From Devosia soli (GTDB lineage: Bacteria > Pseudomonadota > Alphaproteobacteria > Rhizobiales > Devosiaceae), in contig NZ_LAJG01000042.1 in NCBI RefSeq assembly GCF_000970455.1, forward strand, positions 342,107 to 406,106: DNA of 64,000 nucleotides. Direction: 5' to 3'. Under the pieces are notes generated by a model. That model was not told where the DNA came from, ran no database searches, and saw nothing but the letters and a program-made list of their open reading frames with translations. Shown in pieces: positions 1-8,935 of this stretch. The position numbers and the translations under genes are program-made. Position 1 is the first letter of the stretch, and each line of letters opens with the position of its first letter.

Positions 1-957
1 GAAATCGGCATTTTGGCTCAACGTATTGGCGTCGTCGCCATCGAGCCCGAAAACGGCACCGCCCATGGTGACATGGGCTTCAAAGGACTGGCTCTGCATC
101 TCGACCATGCCCGTTGCCGCGTCGCTGGTCAGCGCCGCCCAATGCTCGAGCATGTCATGGCCATCGCAGCCGCGCGCGATGATGGCGAATTCGTCTCCGC
201 CGAGGCGGCAGGGAATAAGCGCGGGACTGACGGCACTGAGGCGCGCGCCCACCGCCGCGATCAGCCGATCGCCTGCTGCGTGCCCGATCGTGTCATTGAC
301 CGATTTGAGATGATCGATATCGAGAAGGATAAGCCCGAACGGCACCTGGGCGTCGATATGCTCGTCGAGCAACTGGTTGAAGCGCGCTCGATTGGGCAGG
401 CCCGTCAGCACATCGAAATAGGCAAGGCGAAAGTTACGCTCGCGAATGCGCTCGTGTTCGATGGCCAGCGCGCACATATGGACGCAGGTTTCAACGATAT
501 CGCGTTCGAACCGGGTCGGGCCGCGCGTCGTCGGAAAATAAAAGGCGAAGGTGCCGATGACCCGGCCGGATGGACTGCGGATCGGGGTTGACCAGCAGGC
601 GAGAAAAGCGAGCGGCAGAGCAAGGTCCCTGTAGGCTTCCCAGAGCGGGTCGGTGGCAATGTCGGTCACCACCACTTCTTCGTTGCGGAAGGCCGCCGTG
701 CCGCAGGAGCCGGATTTCGGCCCGGCGACGAGGCCGTCGATCGCATGCAGATAGGCCTCAGGAACACTTACAGAAGCCAGGTGATGCAGCGTTTCCCTTT
801 CATCGACGAGCAGGATCGAGCAGACGACGCCGGGAGCGAGTTGCTGGGCGCGCTGGCAGACAAGGCGGCCGATGGCCGGCAGGGTTTCGCCCTGGGCCAC
901 CGCCTCCAGTATTTCGGTCTGCAGCCTTAGGAGCTGCTCCGTCTCTGCACCGGTCAT
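1..957 (-). CDS. GAF-GGDEF diguanylate cyclase (partial, runs off the left edge)
   Basis: The reading frame starts at an ATG (complement of 955-957) preceded by a GGGAGA ribosome binding site, and 319 codons are visible before the window edge. Residues about 20-170 form a GAF sensor domain, recognisable by the SCGTAAFR...VVVTDI segment. A linker helix follows, then the GGDEF domain from the DVLTGLPNR motif (182-190) through LLDIDHLKSVND (211-222) to RLGGDEF (251-257). The intact GGDEF motif predicts synthesis of cyclic di-GMP from two GTP. No RxxD inhibitory site is seen five residues ahead of it. Some GAF-GGDEF proteins carry an EAL domain next; that part would lie outside the window. There is no signal peptide or membrane segment, so it is cytosolic. 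Confidence 0.9.
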   Translation of the reverse strand, partial: MTGAETEQLLRLQTEILEAVAQGETLPAIGRLVCQRAQQLAPGVVCSILLVDERETLHHLASVSVPEAYLHAIDGLVAGPKSGSCGTAAFRNEEVVVTDIATDPLWEAYRDLALPLAFLACWSTPIRSPSGRVIGTFAFYFPTTRGPTRFERDIVETCVHMCALAIEHERIRERNFRLAYFDVLTGLPNRARFNQLLDEHIDAQVPFGLILLDIDHLKSVNDTIGHAAGDRLIAAVGARLSAVSPALIPCRLGGDEFAIIARGCDGHDMLEHWAALTSDAATGMVEMQSQSFEAHVTMGGAVFGLDGDDANTLSQNADF

Positions 958-1082
958 TGCCGTCTCCCTAAGGGACTGCACCTATCAATGCGCGCTTGGC
1001 CGTAAGGGGAGCTTCCCGGATAGCCGATCAATTGATTCAAATCGTCTCTAATTGACGTTCATGGCCTGCAGTTGACGGACCT

Positions 1083-1128
1083 ATAGCTATAGAGCTATCA
1101 ATAAACCCATAGCCATCGAGGTATCGAT
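1083..1128. promoter_or_regulatory. Putative ArsR-family operator: two 20-bp direct repeats, each a dyad
   Basis: Positions 1083-1102 and 1109-1128 match at 16 of 20 bases and are spaced 26 bp start to start. The upstream copy contains a perfect inverted repeat ATAGCT-N4-AGCTAT (1083-1098); the second copy is an imperfect version, ATAGCC-N4-AGGTAT. The pair ends two bases before the ATG of the ArsR-type gene at 1131. A dyad of this size immediately before an ArsR gene fits autorepression. The binding role is inferred. Confidence 0.55.
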
Positions 1129-1130
1129 CT

Positions 1131-1454
1131 ATGCAGCAGGCGGCTGACATATTGTTCAAAGCTCTCTCGGATCCAACGCGCCGCGCGCTCTTCGAGCGCC
1201 TTTGCCGCGAAGGCGAGCGGACGGTCGGCACTCTGACCGAAGGCGCTGGGGTCTCGCAGCCGGTCGTTTCAAAGCATCTTGGCGTCTTGCGCGAGGCGGG
1301 CCTCGTGCGCGGTCGCATCGACGGACGCCTCACCCACTATAGCGCCCAGCTTGGTGCGCTGGCCCCGCTCGTTGACTGGACGCGCGACATGGCCCGTTTC
1401 TGGGAAGGCCGCTTCGACGCACTGGATGATCTTTTGAAGAGGATGGACCAGTGA
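1131..1454 (+). CDS. ArsR-family winged-helix transcriptional regulator
   Basis: This 107-aa protein matches the small ArsR/SmtB family. It begins with the typical ADILFKALSDPTRRALFERL helix, has a helix-turn-helix around residues 36-62 (VSQPVVSKHLGVLREAGLV) and a wing with GRLTHYS. The canonical metal-binding cysteines of ArsR and SmtB are absent. The protein instead resembles the metal-independent subgroup usually found next to SRPBCC/AHSA1 genes. Here it heads an operon with a DUF1801 protein and an AHSA1 protein, so it probably controls that operon and itself through the dyads at 1083-1128. The inducing signal cannot be read from the sequence. Confidence 0.93.
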   Translation: MQQAADILFKALSDPTRRALFERLCREGERTVGTLTEGAGVSQPVVSKHLGVLREAGLVRGRIDGRLTHYSAQLGALAPLVDWTRDMARFWEGRFDALDDLLKRMDQ

Positions 1455-1534
1455 CGACGCCCGTCAAAAAGAGCGCCGCGCGGCGCAGTGGAGGACGCTC
1501 GATGACAAACCCGTTGCCCGACGAAACGATGTGA
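1451..1534 (+). other. Short 27-codon frame, possible remnant of an AHSA1 gene start
   Basis: A GTG at 1451 overlaps the ArsR stop (GTGA) and opens a 27-codon frame, VTTPVKKSAARR..., that closes at 1534. Such translationally coupled starts with a Lys/Ala/Arg-rich leader are common for AHSA1 genes behind ArsR genes. The frame stops early, and the intact AHSA1 gene lies 400 bp downstream. It could be a leader peptide, a decayed gene start or chance. Evidence is weak. Confidence 0.2.
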
Positions 1535-1545
1535 GAAGAAAAACC

Positions 1546-1938
1546 ATGAGCAAGACCAATCCGGCCACTGGCCCCGCCTCGGAAAACATCGACAAGCGCA
1601 TCGCCGAGCTGGGCGGCTGGCGCGGCGAAACGCTGGCGAAAATCCGGGCTCTCATAAAAAGGGCCGATCCTGAGGTGGTCGAAGAGTGGAAGTGGGACAA
1701 TCCCGTCTGGTCCCATGGCGGCATCATCTGCACGGGCGAAGCCTATAAGGCCGCCGTGAAGACAACCTTTGCAAAAGGCGCAGCCCTTCCTGATCCTACC
1801 GGGCTCTTCAATTCGAGCCTTGGCGGCGGCACCCGGCGGGCGATCGATTTTCGCCAAGGGGAAAGCTTTGACGAGGATGCTTTCGTCGCGCTGATCCGCG
1901 CCGCTGTCGCCCATAACCTTGCAGGCAAGACGCCATGA
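1546..1938 (+). CDS. DUF1801 (YdhG-like) domain protein
   Basis: This 130-aa cytosolic protein has the DUF1801 pattern: an N-terminal helix (NIDKRIAELGGWRGETLAKIRALI), then EVVEEWKWDNPVWSHGG, followed by a strand-rich core with KTTFAKGA and a Gly-rich GLFNSSLGGGTRRAIDF segment. The ATG at 1546 is preferred over an in-frame GTG at 1531, because the GTG would place a highly basic extension ahead of the fold. The last codons overlap the downstream AHSA1 gene by 4 bp (ATGA), so the two are translationally coupled. The family is common in stress-type ArsR operons, but its biochemical role is not established. Confidence 0.85.
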   Translation: MSKTNPATGPASENIDKRIAELGGWRGETLAKIRALIKRADPEVVEEWKWDNPVWSHGGIICTGEAYKAAVKTTFAKGAALPDPTGLFNSSLGGGTRRAIDFRQGESFDEDAFVALIRAAVAHNLAGKTP

Positions 1939-2336
1939 CCGAGGAAATCCGCACCGTCGTCATCGAGCGCGATTTTGCCCATCGCCCGGAAAAGCTCTGG
2001 CGCGCCTTGACCCAGCCGCACCTGATTGCCGAATGGCTGATGAAGAGCGACTTTGCGCCCCAGCTTGGCCATACCTTCCAATTTCGCGGCGAGTGGGGTT
2101 CGGTCGATTGTATCGTCAAGGAAATCGAGCCGCAAAGGCGCCTCGCCTACAGCTGGAACGCGCTTGGCCTTGAAAGTACGGTGACCTGGACTCTGACACC
2201 GACCGGTTCCGGCACACAGCTGCGCATGGAACAGACCGGGTTCAAACCGGACCAGAGCCAAGCCTATCACGGTGCGCGCACCGGCTGGAAACGCTTCCTC
2301 GACAATCTGGAGACTGTCCTCGCCCGGCACGACTGA
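1935..2336 (+). CDS. SRPBCC/AHSA1-family protein
   Basis: The 133-aa sequence is a single START-like (SRPBCC) fold of the AHSA1 group. It opens with TVVIERDFAHRPEKLWRALTQP, the characteristic first strand and helix, and continues with LIAEWLMKSDF, TFQFRGEWG, VTWTLTP and a C-terminal helix GWKRFLDNLETVL. These proteins bind hydrophobic ligands or partner proteins in a deep cavity, and no catalytic residues are known. The gene overlaps the DUF1801 gene by 4 bp and ends the ArsR operon. Its co-regulation with an ArsR factor is inferred from position. Confidence 0.9.
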   Translation: MTEEIRTVVIERDFAHRPEKLWRALTQPHLIAEWLMKSDFAPQLGHTFQFRGEWGSVDCIVKEIEPQRRLAYSWNALGLESTVTWTLTPTGSGTQLRMEQTGFKPDQSQAYHGARTGWKRFLDNLETVLARHD

Positions 2337-2434
2337 CAGCCTTTTTTTGAACGGACTGGAACCTATCGGCTTCCCATGCATTTGTGGGCTGGGGAGAATC
2401 CGTTTGCAGAAGGGGCAGTCGGTTGGGGGGACAA

Positions 2435-4006
2435 GTGCCAATTAAGGCGGGCTGGGCCGCATCGCGCTCGATCCAGCTCACCATTGGCTTGATGCTCACG
2501 GCACTTCTGCTCTTTGTGGCGCTGCTGATCTATTTCTTCTCCCTTGCGGCAAACCAGACGCAGGCGCGGGTCGAAGAGCGCTCCTTGGCGGCTTCGCAGG
2601 TTGTCGCCACCAATGCCTACTGGATTACCGAACTCGCCAACCAGACGCTGCGACGCGTCGATGCCGCCTTGGGCCCGGCACTGACCGGCACGGATGCGAC
2701 CATCGAATCGGTGCTCGATGGCCTGCCCGATGCCGCCGAAACCTATGTCATCGATGCCAATGCCAATACCATCTTCTCGACCGTGCCCGATGCCAGCCGG
2801 GTCTCGGTGGCCGATAGGGAATACTTTTCGGCGCTGCGCGATGGCGCGTCCTTTTATGTCTCGCCGCTTCTTCAAAGCCGCATCACCAACGACATCATTT
2901 TCGTCTTCAGCAAACGCGTGATGCGCAACGGCCAGTTTGCCGGCGCCATCATGATTTCGTTTTCCGAATCCCTTCTCGCCGACCTTCTCGAAACGCTGGA
3001 CCTGCCGCCCGGCTCCACTGTCAGTTTCGTGCGCGACGACGGGCAGTTGATGGCCCGCAGCCCCTCGGCTGGTCAGGGGGTGGATCTGGCTAAAAGTGTG
3101 CTTTTCACCACCTATCTGCCCCACGCGCCGTCCGGCACCTATAGTTCCCCGTCCTCGCCCGTCGATGGCATTTCCCGCGTCGTCTCCTATCGCCGCGTGC
3201 CGCAGACGGAGATCATTGCCATTGCTTCGGTTGCCGCCGACCCGTCCTGGCAAAACCTTTATACTGCAACCTGGACGCTGCTGCTGATCGTCTCGCCGGT
3301 CCTGCTCGGGCTCGTCGTCGGCTGCTGGTGGATCGTCAAGCTGCTCCGCGATGGCGCTGCGCGCAACCAGCAACTCCAGGAATCGGTCGATCTCAACACC
3401 ATGCTCTTTCGCGAGATTCATCACCGCGTGAAGAACAATCTCGCTTCGATCCAGGCGCTGGTGCGCATGCAGGATATTCCCAAGGAGGCCAAGCGCGATC
3501 TCGAAAGCCGCTTTGCCGCAATGGCAGCCATGCACGAGCACATCTACAAGCATGATCGCTATGAAGACATCAACGCGGCCGATTTCATCCCTGCCGTGAT
3601 GGGCAAGGTGCTGCAGGCCTATGGCGTCGACGTCGAGACCCACTATGCGCTCGAAAATGTCGCGGTCGATCGCGACCATGCAACGCCGCTGGCGCTACTG
3701 CTCAGCGAACTGGCGACCAATAGCTGCAAATATGCCTTCCAAAATGGCCAGAAGGCGGAAATCCGCGTGTCGCTCGGCTTCGACGCAGAGCAAAAGGCCA
3801 AGCTCGTTTTCCGCGACAATGGCGTTGGCCTGCCCGAAGAGCTGCCCAATTCAAGCATGGGTATGCGCATCATTCGCGGCGCCGTGGGCCAGATGGAGGG
3901 CGATTATGCCTTCACTTCCGACCATGGCGCGGTCTTTACCGCCCACCTCCGCCTGACGCCGGACGGGCGATCGGCAACGCCCATCCGCTCAGAAGACACC
4001 GACTGA
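2435..4006 (+). CDS. Membrane sensor histidine kinase, HisKA_2/HWE type
   Basis: The protein has 523 aa from a GTG at 2435, which follows a GGGGGG ribosome binding site at 2425-2430. An upstream in-frame GTG at 2384 lacks one. Order: transmembrane helix 1 (about 14-36), a periplasmic sensor of roughly 240 residues with a double-Cache-like appearance (VIDANANTIFSTVPD, DREYFSALRDG), transmembrane helix 2 (about 277-300), then the dimerisation/phosphoacceptor box REIHHRVKNNL with His330. The ATPase domain shows LLSELATNSCKYAF, FRDNGVGLPEE and SMGMRIIRG. This class often feeds the alphaproteobacterial general stress response, but no PhyR or other response regulator gene is adjacent, so its partner is unknown. 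Confidence 0.9.
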   Translation: MPIKAGWAASRSIQLTIGLMLTALLLFVALLIYFFSLAANQTQARVEERSLAASQVVATNAYWITELANQTLRRVDAALGPALTGTDATIESVLDGLPDAAETYVIDANANTIFSTVPDASRVSVADREYFSALRDGASFYVSPLLQSRITNDIIFVFSKRVMRNGQFAGAIMISFSESLLADLLETLDLPPGSTVSFVRDDGQLMARSPSAGQGVDLAKSVLFTTYLPHAPSGTYSSPSSPVDGISRVVSYRRVPQTEIIAIASVAADPSWQNLYTATWTLLLIVSPVLLGLVVGCWWIVKLLRDGAARNQQLQESVDLNTMLFREIHHRVKNNLASIQALVRMQDIPKEAKRDLESRFAAMAAMHEHIYKHDRYEDINAADFIPAVMGKVLQAYGVDVETHYALENVAVDRDHATPLALLLSELATNSCKYAFQNGQKAEIRVSLGFDAEQKAKLVFRDNGVGLPEELPNSSMGMRIIRGAVGQMEGDYAFTSDHGAVFTAHLRLTPDGRSATPIRSEDTD

Positions 4007-4009
4007 CCT

Positions 4010-4837
4010 TCAGGTCGCCTCGGACGCCTTTTCGCGGGTGAACCATTCTCCCTCGCGCCATTCGCGCACGGTGATGGAGATCATCTGCTGTGTGATGTCG
4101 ATCAGATTATACGCATTAGGCTCGCCGCGGAGGCGCGTCGAAATGGTCGACGAAGCTTGCGCAACAAGGATCGGTGCGGAAGCGGCGGCACGAAGCCCGC
4201 GCGGTTCACCCTCCCGGATCGCGCCCGGCTCCTCATGCTTGCGCACATAGGAAAGATGAAAGTGCCCCGAAAGCACGAGGCGCACGCCGAGCTCGGCAAA
4301 CGTCGCCAGCGCTTCGTCGGCGCGCTTCACCCGCTTGGTCTTCTGCATCATCGGTTCGGTGGGAAAAAGCAGGGGATGGTGCGCGACGATCACCCGCACC
4401 GCATTCGGCGAAGCCTTGGCAAAGCGCGCTTCGAGATGTTCGAGCTGATCGCGAGAAATCGTGCCGTGGCCCCAGTTCCACTCGAGCCGCGCCCGGCGTG
4501 ACGTTCTCATGCCGACAAAGACCACGCCGTCCATTTCGAGCATCGGCTCGAGGTCGCGGGCGATATACTTCTTGTAGAGCCCGTAGGGATTGAGAAAGCG
4601 CCGGACGATGTTGATCGCGGGCACATCGTGATTGCCGGGCACGGTAAAGACCGGCACCGTCAGGCTATCGAGAAATTGCCGCGCCTCGACGAATTCTTCC
4701 TTGGTCCCGACCTGAGTAAAGTCTCCGCTCGCCACGACGAGATCGGGCTTCTGCCTGGAAATATCGGCCGCAAGGCCAGCGGCGACTTCGGGGTCATGAT
4801 GGCCGAAATGGAGATCGGAAATATGGACGATCTTCAC
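4010..4837 (-). CDS. Calcineurin-like metallophosphoesterase
   Basis: The 275-aa protein carries all five metallophosphoesterase motifs: DLHFGH (8-13), SGDFTQVG (37-44), PGNHD (67-71), AHHP (152-155) and SGHFH (190-194). These ligate a di-metal centre that hydrolyses phosphodiesters or phosphomonoesters. Motif spacing suits the class III cyclic nucleotide phosphodiesterase/Icc-like group, but the substrate is not certain. There is no signal peptide, so it is cytosolic. The start is a GTG whose bases overlap the stop of the upstream lipid-kinase-like gene (GTGA), so the pair is co-translated. It converges on the histidine kinase gene with only 3 bp between the stops. Confidence 0.88.
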   Translation of the reverse strand: MKIVHISDLHFGHHDPEVAAGLAADISRQKPDLVVASGDFTQVGTKEEFVEARQFLDSLTVPVFTVPGNHDVPAINIVRRFLNPYGLYKKYIARDLEPMLEMDGVVFVGMRTSRRARLEWNWGHGTISRDQLEHLEARFAKASPNAVRVIVAHHPLLFPTEPMMQKTKRVKRADEALATFAELGVRLVLSGHFHLSYVRKHEEPGAIREGEPRGLRAAASAPILVAQASSTISTRLRGEPNAYNLIDITQQMISITVREWREGEWFTREKASEAT

Positions 4838-5775
4838 GGAACGTTTCCTTCGGGCAAAGCATCGGGATCGGGCGGCACCAGCACCGAAAGCGCAGCCGGC
4901 CGTATCCGGAAATCGAGCGGGGTATGAAGCGACTCCACCTCGCCGTCGAACATGACCTTGACCAGTTTCTTGTGGCTGCGAATGGTCACGGCGCGCGATT
5001 TTTCGATGCTGAGCGCTGCCGCGTCCTGCCAGTTGCCAAGCAGCATGCCGGCCGAAAGCCGCACGAAATCGACGATCGTCAGGCTTGAAAGAGTATAGAT
5101 ATAAAGGCTGCCGCCCTCGAGGTTCTGGCGCGAGAAAATCTTGCCGATCCCCTGGTCATAGGCATTGCAGGCCACCGCCACTGCCTTGGCGCGGACGATA
5201 TGGCTCGGCCCGTCCTCGGGCTCGATGGCAATCGCCATGCGCCGCGCGCGCATCAGGCGGTTGAACATGAAGCGCATGAACGCCGCTTTCGACCCCCATG
5301 TCCCCTGCCCGCGGATATGTTCGCGCGCCGCCGCAAGCGCCGGGATCACCCCGATGACGACCTTATGCAGATAAATCCGTCCATTGACCTCACCGACATC
5401 GATCCGGCGAATGGCCGCTGATTTAAGCAGCGCAATCGCCTGCGGGATATCCATGGGCAGGCCCAAATCCTTGGCGAGCGCATTGACCGTGCCGAGCGGG
5501 AGAATGGCGAGCGCTTTATCCGAACCGGCAAGCGCCCCGGCCAGCGCCGTAATCGTCCCATCTCCGCCTGCCGCAACGATCACATCGGCATCGGACTGGG
5601 CCGCACGCGCAATGCGCTCGGCAAAGGGCATCTTGGTATCGCCATCGACAACTGCCTCGAGACCTGCGGCAGCAAAATGCTCCACCAGCGACTGGGCGGA
5701 AATCCCCGTCGCAAGCACCGTTCCGGAATTGGCATTGAGGACTACGTGAAAGCGGCGCGCTGCCGAAAGTTCCAT
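4834..5775 (-). CDS. Diacylglycerol kinase-family lipid/sphingosine kinase-like protein
   Basis: The frame encodes 313 aa. The N-terminal DAGK catalytic domain has a nucleotide-binding NANSG loop (14-18), the VAAGGDGTITA motif with GGDGT at 70-74, and ILPLGTVNALAKDLGLP (about 89-105). The C-terminal half has the DAGK/YegS beta-sandwich ending in VMFDGEVESLHTPLDFRI. The family phosphorylates diacylglycerol or related lipids with ATP at the membrane face. The ATG at 5775 is chosen because it starts directly before the conserved first strand; frame upstream would add about 31 residues derived from sequence next to the tRNA gene. It overlaps the phosphoesterase gene by 4 bp, which suggests linked functions in phosphate ester turnover. 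Confidence 0.88.
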   Translation of the reverse strand: MELSAARRFHVVLNANSGTVLATGISAQSLVEHFAAAGLEAVVDGDTKMPFAERIARAAQSDADVIVAAGGDGTITALAGALAGSDKALAILPLGTVNALAKDLGLPMDIPQAIALLKSAAIRRIDVGEVNGRIYLHKVVIGVIPALAAAREHIRGQGTWGSKAAFMRFMFNRLMRARRMAIAIEPEDGPSHIVRAKAVAVACNAYDQGIGKIFSRQNLEGGSLYIYTLSSLTIVDFVRLSAGMLLGNWQDAAALSIEKSRAVTIRSHKKLVKVMFDGEVESLHTPLDFRIRPAALSVLVPPDPDALPEGNVP

Positions 5776-5886
5776 GATTGCCCGCTGGTTGAACACGCTG
5801 ACTGCGTAACGAGAGCAAAGCCACGTGGTTGCATCACCCAGCAACGAAGCCGATGCGCACCCAAACACCCAAAACCACTAAAAAAC

Positions 5887-5961
<75 letters not shown>

Positions 5962-6084
5962 ATCGAAAGGGGCGCGGCCGGTATCGGCGGCGACGGGCGC
6001 TCTACTGCCATAGGGATTCACTCGACGCAAGCGCAAAAAGCGCCTATCAACTCCCCTCGTGAATCACCGATAGCCAGGAAGGCG

Positions 6085-6234
6085 ATGAGCAAGTCGGACG
6101 CAGCAGCCGCCAAAGAGCAAAGATTGGCCGCAAAGCTTCGCGAGAACCTCAAGCGCCGAAAGGATCAGGCCCGAGCGCGCGCTGCCCGGGACGATGCTCC
6201 GGCACCCGAAACGAGCACGGTCAAGAAACCGTAA
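6085..6234 (+). CDS. Small basic conserved hypothetical protein upstream of murA
   Basis: An ATG at 6085 with a good ribosome binding site (AGGAAGG at 6076-6082) opens a 49-aa frame. The product, MSKSDAAAAKEQRLAAKLRE..., is one long charged helix rich in Ala, Lys and Arg (LKRRKDQARARAARDD), followed by a short Pro/Thr-rich tail. It has no membrane segment. Similar short basic proteins occur just upstream of murA in other Hyphomicrobiales, as recalled rather than searched. The function is unknown. Confidence 0.65.
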   Translation: MSKSDAAAAKEQRLAAKLRENLKRRKDQARARAARDDAPAPETSTVKKP

Positions 6235-6366
6235 ACCATTTTCGGGCGAATTAGGAACGTCACATATTCGCAAGAGCGCGGCTGGTCTGGCTTACGTGGC
6301 AACGAAGACCTCGCCTACCTCCCCAACAGGTAGAAGGCCCAAGGGCCGGTTCAGAGGAACCATTTC

Positions 6367-7659
6367 ATGGATCGTATTCGTTTGGTCGGCGGCAACCCGC
6401 TCAATGGGGAAATCGTCATCTCGGGCGCCAAGAACGCCGCCCTCCCCCTCATGATCGCCTCGCTGCTCACCGATGAGCCGCTGGTGCTCAGCAATGTTCC
6501 GCGGCTCGCCGACGTCAAGCAGCTGGAGCGGATTCTCGAAAACCACGGCGTCGATATCGCCGTCCATGGCCGCCGGCGCGGCGAATCGGACGGTGGCGGG
6601 CAGCGCATGACCTTCCATGCCGCCGATATCGTCGACACCACCGCCCCTTACGACCTCGTCTCCAAGATGCGGGCAAGTTTCTGGGTTATCGGGCCGCTCC
6701 TTGCCCGATGCCACGAGGCCCGCGTGTCGCTGCCCGGCGGCTGCGCCATCGGTACGCGCCCGGTCGATCTCTTCCTCTTCGGGCTCAAGGAACTCGGCGC
6801 TGAAATCGACATCGACGATGGCTATGTGGTCGCCAAGGCGCCCAAGGGTGGCCTCGTCGGCGCGCGCATCGTTTTCCCCAAGGTCTCGGTGGGCGCCACC
6901 CATACGCTGCTCATGGCCGCCACGCTCGCCAACGGCACGACAATGATCGAGAATGCCGCGCAGGAGCCCGAGATTACCAATGTCGCCGAATGCCTCGTTG
7001 CCATGGGCGCGAAAATTTCGGGCATCGGCACCAGGACGCTCACCATCGAGGGCGTCGAAAAACTCCATGGCGCCAATGTCGAGGTGATCCCCGATCGCAT
7101 CGAAACCGGCACCTTTGCCATGGCTGCGGCCATGACCGGCGGCGATGTGCTCTTGCGCGGCGCGCGGCCCGAGCATCTCCAGGCAGCGCTCGATATCCTG
7201 GCCAAGACCGGTGTCGACCTGACCCCGGAAGCCGATGGGGTGCGCGTCCGCCGCAATGGCAATGGCATCCTGCCGGTCGATATCGAAACCCAGCCCTTTC
7301 CGGGTTTCCCCACCGATCTCCAAGCCCAGTTCATGGCGCTGATGACCATGAGCCAGGGCACGAGCCACGTGCGCGAAACGATCTTTGAAAACCGCTATAT
7401 GCATGTGGCCGAACTCGCCCGCTTCGGCGCCGATATTGCGGTCGATGGGCAGGTGGCGACCATTCGCGGCAAGGACAAGCTCAAGGGTGCCCAGGTGATG
7501 GCAACAGACCTGCGCGCCTCGGTGTCGCTGGTCATTGCCGGCCTCGCCGCCAAGGGCGAGACCGTCGTCAACCGCATCTATCACCTCGACCGGGGATTCG
7601 AACGGCTCGAGGACAAGCTCTCGCGTTGCGGCGCCGAAATCGAACGCCTCGCTGGCTAG
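6367..7659 (+). CDS. murA: UDP-N-acetylglucosamine 1-carboxyvinyltransferase
   Basis: MurA transfers enolpyruvate from PEP to UDP-GlcNAc, the first committed step of peptidoglycan synthesis in the cytosol. The 430-aa length is normal. The N-terminus has the [24 protein letters not shown] signature in which Lys22-Asn23 sit in the active site. The catalytic cysteine is Cys126 in the loop [11 protein letters not shown], so the enzyme should be fosfomycin-sensitive. [14 protein letters not shown] and [13 protein letters not shown] are further family motifs. The ribosome binding site is AGAGGA at 6354-6359. The gene is followed by a strong terminator at 7709-7735, which separates it from the next transcription unit. 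Confidence 0.97.
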   Translation: MDRIRLVGGNPLNGEIVISGAKNAALPLMIASLLTDEPLVLSNVPRLADVKQLERILENHGVDIAVHGRRRGESDGGGQRMTFHAADIVDTTAPYDLVSKMRASFWVIGPLLARCHEARVSLPGGCAIGTRPVDLFLFGLKELGAEIDIDDGYVVAKAPKGGLVGARIVFPKVSVGATHTLLMAATLANGTTMIENAAQEPEITNVAECLVAMGAKISGIGTRTLTIEGVEKLHGANVEVIPDRIETGTFAMAAAMTGGDVLLRGARPEHLQAALDILAKTGVDLTPEADGVRVRRNGNGILPVDIETQPFPGFPTDLQAQFMALMTMSQGTSHVRETIFENRYMHVAELARFGADIAVDGQVATIRGKDKLKGAQVMATDLRASVSLVIAGLAAKGETVVNRIYHLDRGFERLEDKLSRCGAEIERLAG

Positions 7660-7708
7660 CGCAGGTTTAGAACCAAGTCTGCTCAGATGGAGCGGCTGCA
7701 GAAATGGT

Positions 7709-7735
7709 AGGCCCGGCACTGCCGGGCCTTTTTTT
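7709..7735 (+). terminator. Rho-independent terminator after murA
   Basis: A perfect stem AGGCCCGGCA / TGCCGGGCCT with a one-base centre (7709-7729) is followed by seven T residues (7729-7735). Confidence 0.9.
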
Positions 7736-7799
7736 GCCTGAAAGCTTGCCGCAAAGCTCCGGCCCGCTCATGATCAGGCAAAGCCATGGAGACGCCAGC

Positions 7800-8450
7800 A
7801 TGAGCCGGGACCTCATCATCTGGACCTATGACTGGGTGCCCGAAGGCCCACGCGGCTTCGTGCGCGACATGCGGCTGCGCTGGGCCTGCGAAGAGGCGGG
7901 GCTCCACTACCGGGTTAAATCCGTGCGCTTCGAGAATCGCGGCCCCGAGCATTACCAGCGCCAGCCCTTCGGTCAGGTGCCGGTGCTCGAAGACGGCGAG
8001 ATCACGCTCTTTGAAAGCGGCGCCTGCCTGCTGCACCTGGCGCAAAAAAGCGAAGTGCTGATGCCTCGCGATCCCAAGGGCAGCGCTGAAACGCTTGAAT
8101 GGGTTATCGCGGCGCTCAATTCGATCGAGATGGTGTCGGTGTCCTGGTGGTTCATCGCCCTTTCCAATCCCTCGACCAATCCGCTCGAGCCCTGGCTCCT
8201 GCAGCGTCTCAACCATCTCGACGCCGTGCTCTCCAAGCGCGATTGGCTGGTCGATGGGCGGTTCACCGTTGCCGATCTGCTGATGGCCGACGTCCTCCGG
8301 GTGCCGAAGTTTCGCGCCTTTAACCCGCATAAGGCGCTAGAGGACTATGTGCTGCGGGTCTGCGATCGACCCGCCTTTCGCCGCGCCTATGATTCACAGA
8401 TGGCGCATTTTGCCCAGGGCAGCATTGCCCGGGCCGAGGCAAGCTTGTAG
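7800..8450 (+). CDS. Glutathione S-transferase family protein
   Basis: This 216-aa protein has the two-domain GST layout. An N-terminal thioredoxin-like domain (about 1-85) includes the cis-proline segment FGQVPVLEDGEITLFESGACLLHLA; the Glu-Ser pair of LFESGA binds the gamma-glutamyl part of glutathione. An all-helical C-terminal domain ends with the FTVADLLMADVLR N-capping segment. The usual N-terminal catalytic Ser/Cys/Tyr is not obvious in TYDWVPEGPRG, so the reaction type is open. The ATG at 7800 is chosen for its GGAGACGCC spacing. It begins the unit that continues into the DUF2948 and his/inf genes. Confidence 0.85.
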   Translation: MSRDLIIWTYDWVPEGPRGFVRDMRLRWACEEAGLHYRVKSVRFENRGPEHYQRQPFGQVPVLEDGEITLFESGACLLHLAQKSEVLMPRDPKGSAETLEWVIAALNSIEMVSVSWWFIALSNPSTNPLEPWLLQRLNHLDAVLSKRDWLVDGRFTVADLLMADVLRVPKFRAFNPHKALEDYVLRVCDRPAFRRAYDSQMAHFAQGSIARAEASL

Positions 8451-8500
8451 ATCGAGCCATGCGTGACCAGATATGGTCCGCAACCAGTTCAGGGCCGACC

Positions 8501-8935
8501 ATGACCGACCTCAAGCTTTTGGCGCTCGATGCCGAAGACCTCGCCGTGATCTCCGCGCATGTGCAGGATGCGGTGGTGCGCGTGCCGGACATGGGCTATT
8601 CGCGCGGCGACAAGCGCTTTGCCCTGTTGATGAACCGCTATGACTGGACGAGCGCTGAAAAGCGCAGCAAGGGCCTGCGCAAGCGTTCGGGGCTGCATTT
8701 TAATCGCGTCGAAAGTGTCGCCTATGCCGGGTTCGATCCGGCCTCGCCCGAGGGCGTTCTTAATCTTCTCGCGATCACCTTCCTGCCGTCGGCAGACGGC
8801 GTGTCGGGCATTGTCGAACTGGCCTTTGCCGGCGGCGGCACGGTGCGTCTCAGCGTCGAATGCCTCGAGGCGCGACTTGGCGATCTCGGCGCGGCCTGGG
8901 CGGCGGCAGCCAAGCCCGAGCACGCGCTCGACTGA
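8501..8935 (+). CDS. DUF2948 family protein
   Basis: The 144-aa product is a member of DUF2948, which in Hyphomicrobiales normally lies between murA and hisD. Recognisable segments are LKLLALDAEDLAVISAHVQDAVV at the N-terminus, RFALLMNRYDW, and a C-terminal GGGTVRLSVECLEARLGDLG. The fold appears to be an alpha/beta domain without signal peptide or membrane segment. No function has been assigned to the family. Its conserved position next to cell-wall and translation genes suggests a housekeeping role. It abuts the convergent gene at 8936 with no spacer; the two stops share a TGATCA palindrome. Confidence 0.82.
   Translation: MTDLKLLALDAEDLAVISAHVQDAVVRVPDMGYSRGDKRFALLMNRYDWTSAEKRSKGLRKRSGLHFNRVESVAYAGFDPASPEGVLNLLAITFLPSADGVSGIVELAFAGGGTVRLSVECLEARLGDLGAAWAAAAKPEHALD

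Noticed and set aside
13..591. Plus-strand frame at the left edge
   Set aside because: It is the antisense of the GAF-GGDEF gene, which shows a perfect GGDEF motif on the minus strand.
6292..7719. 475-codon minus-strand frame opposite murA
   Set aside because: Antisense shadow of a fully recognisable murA gene; no family features.
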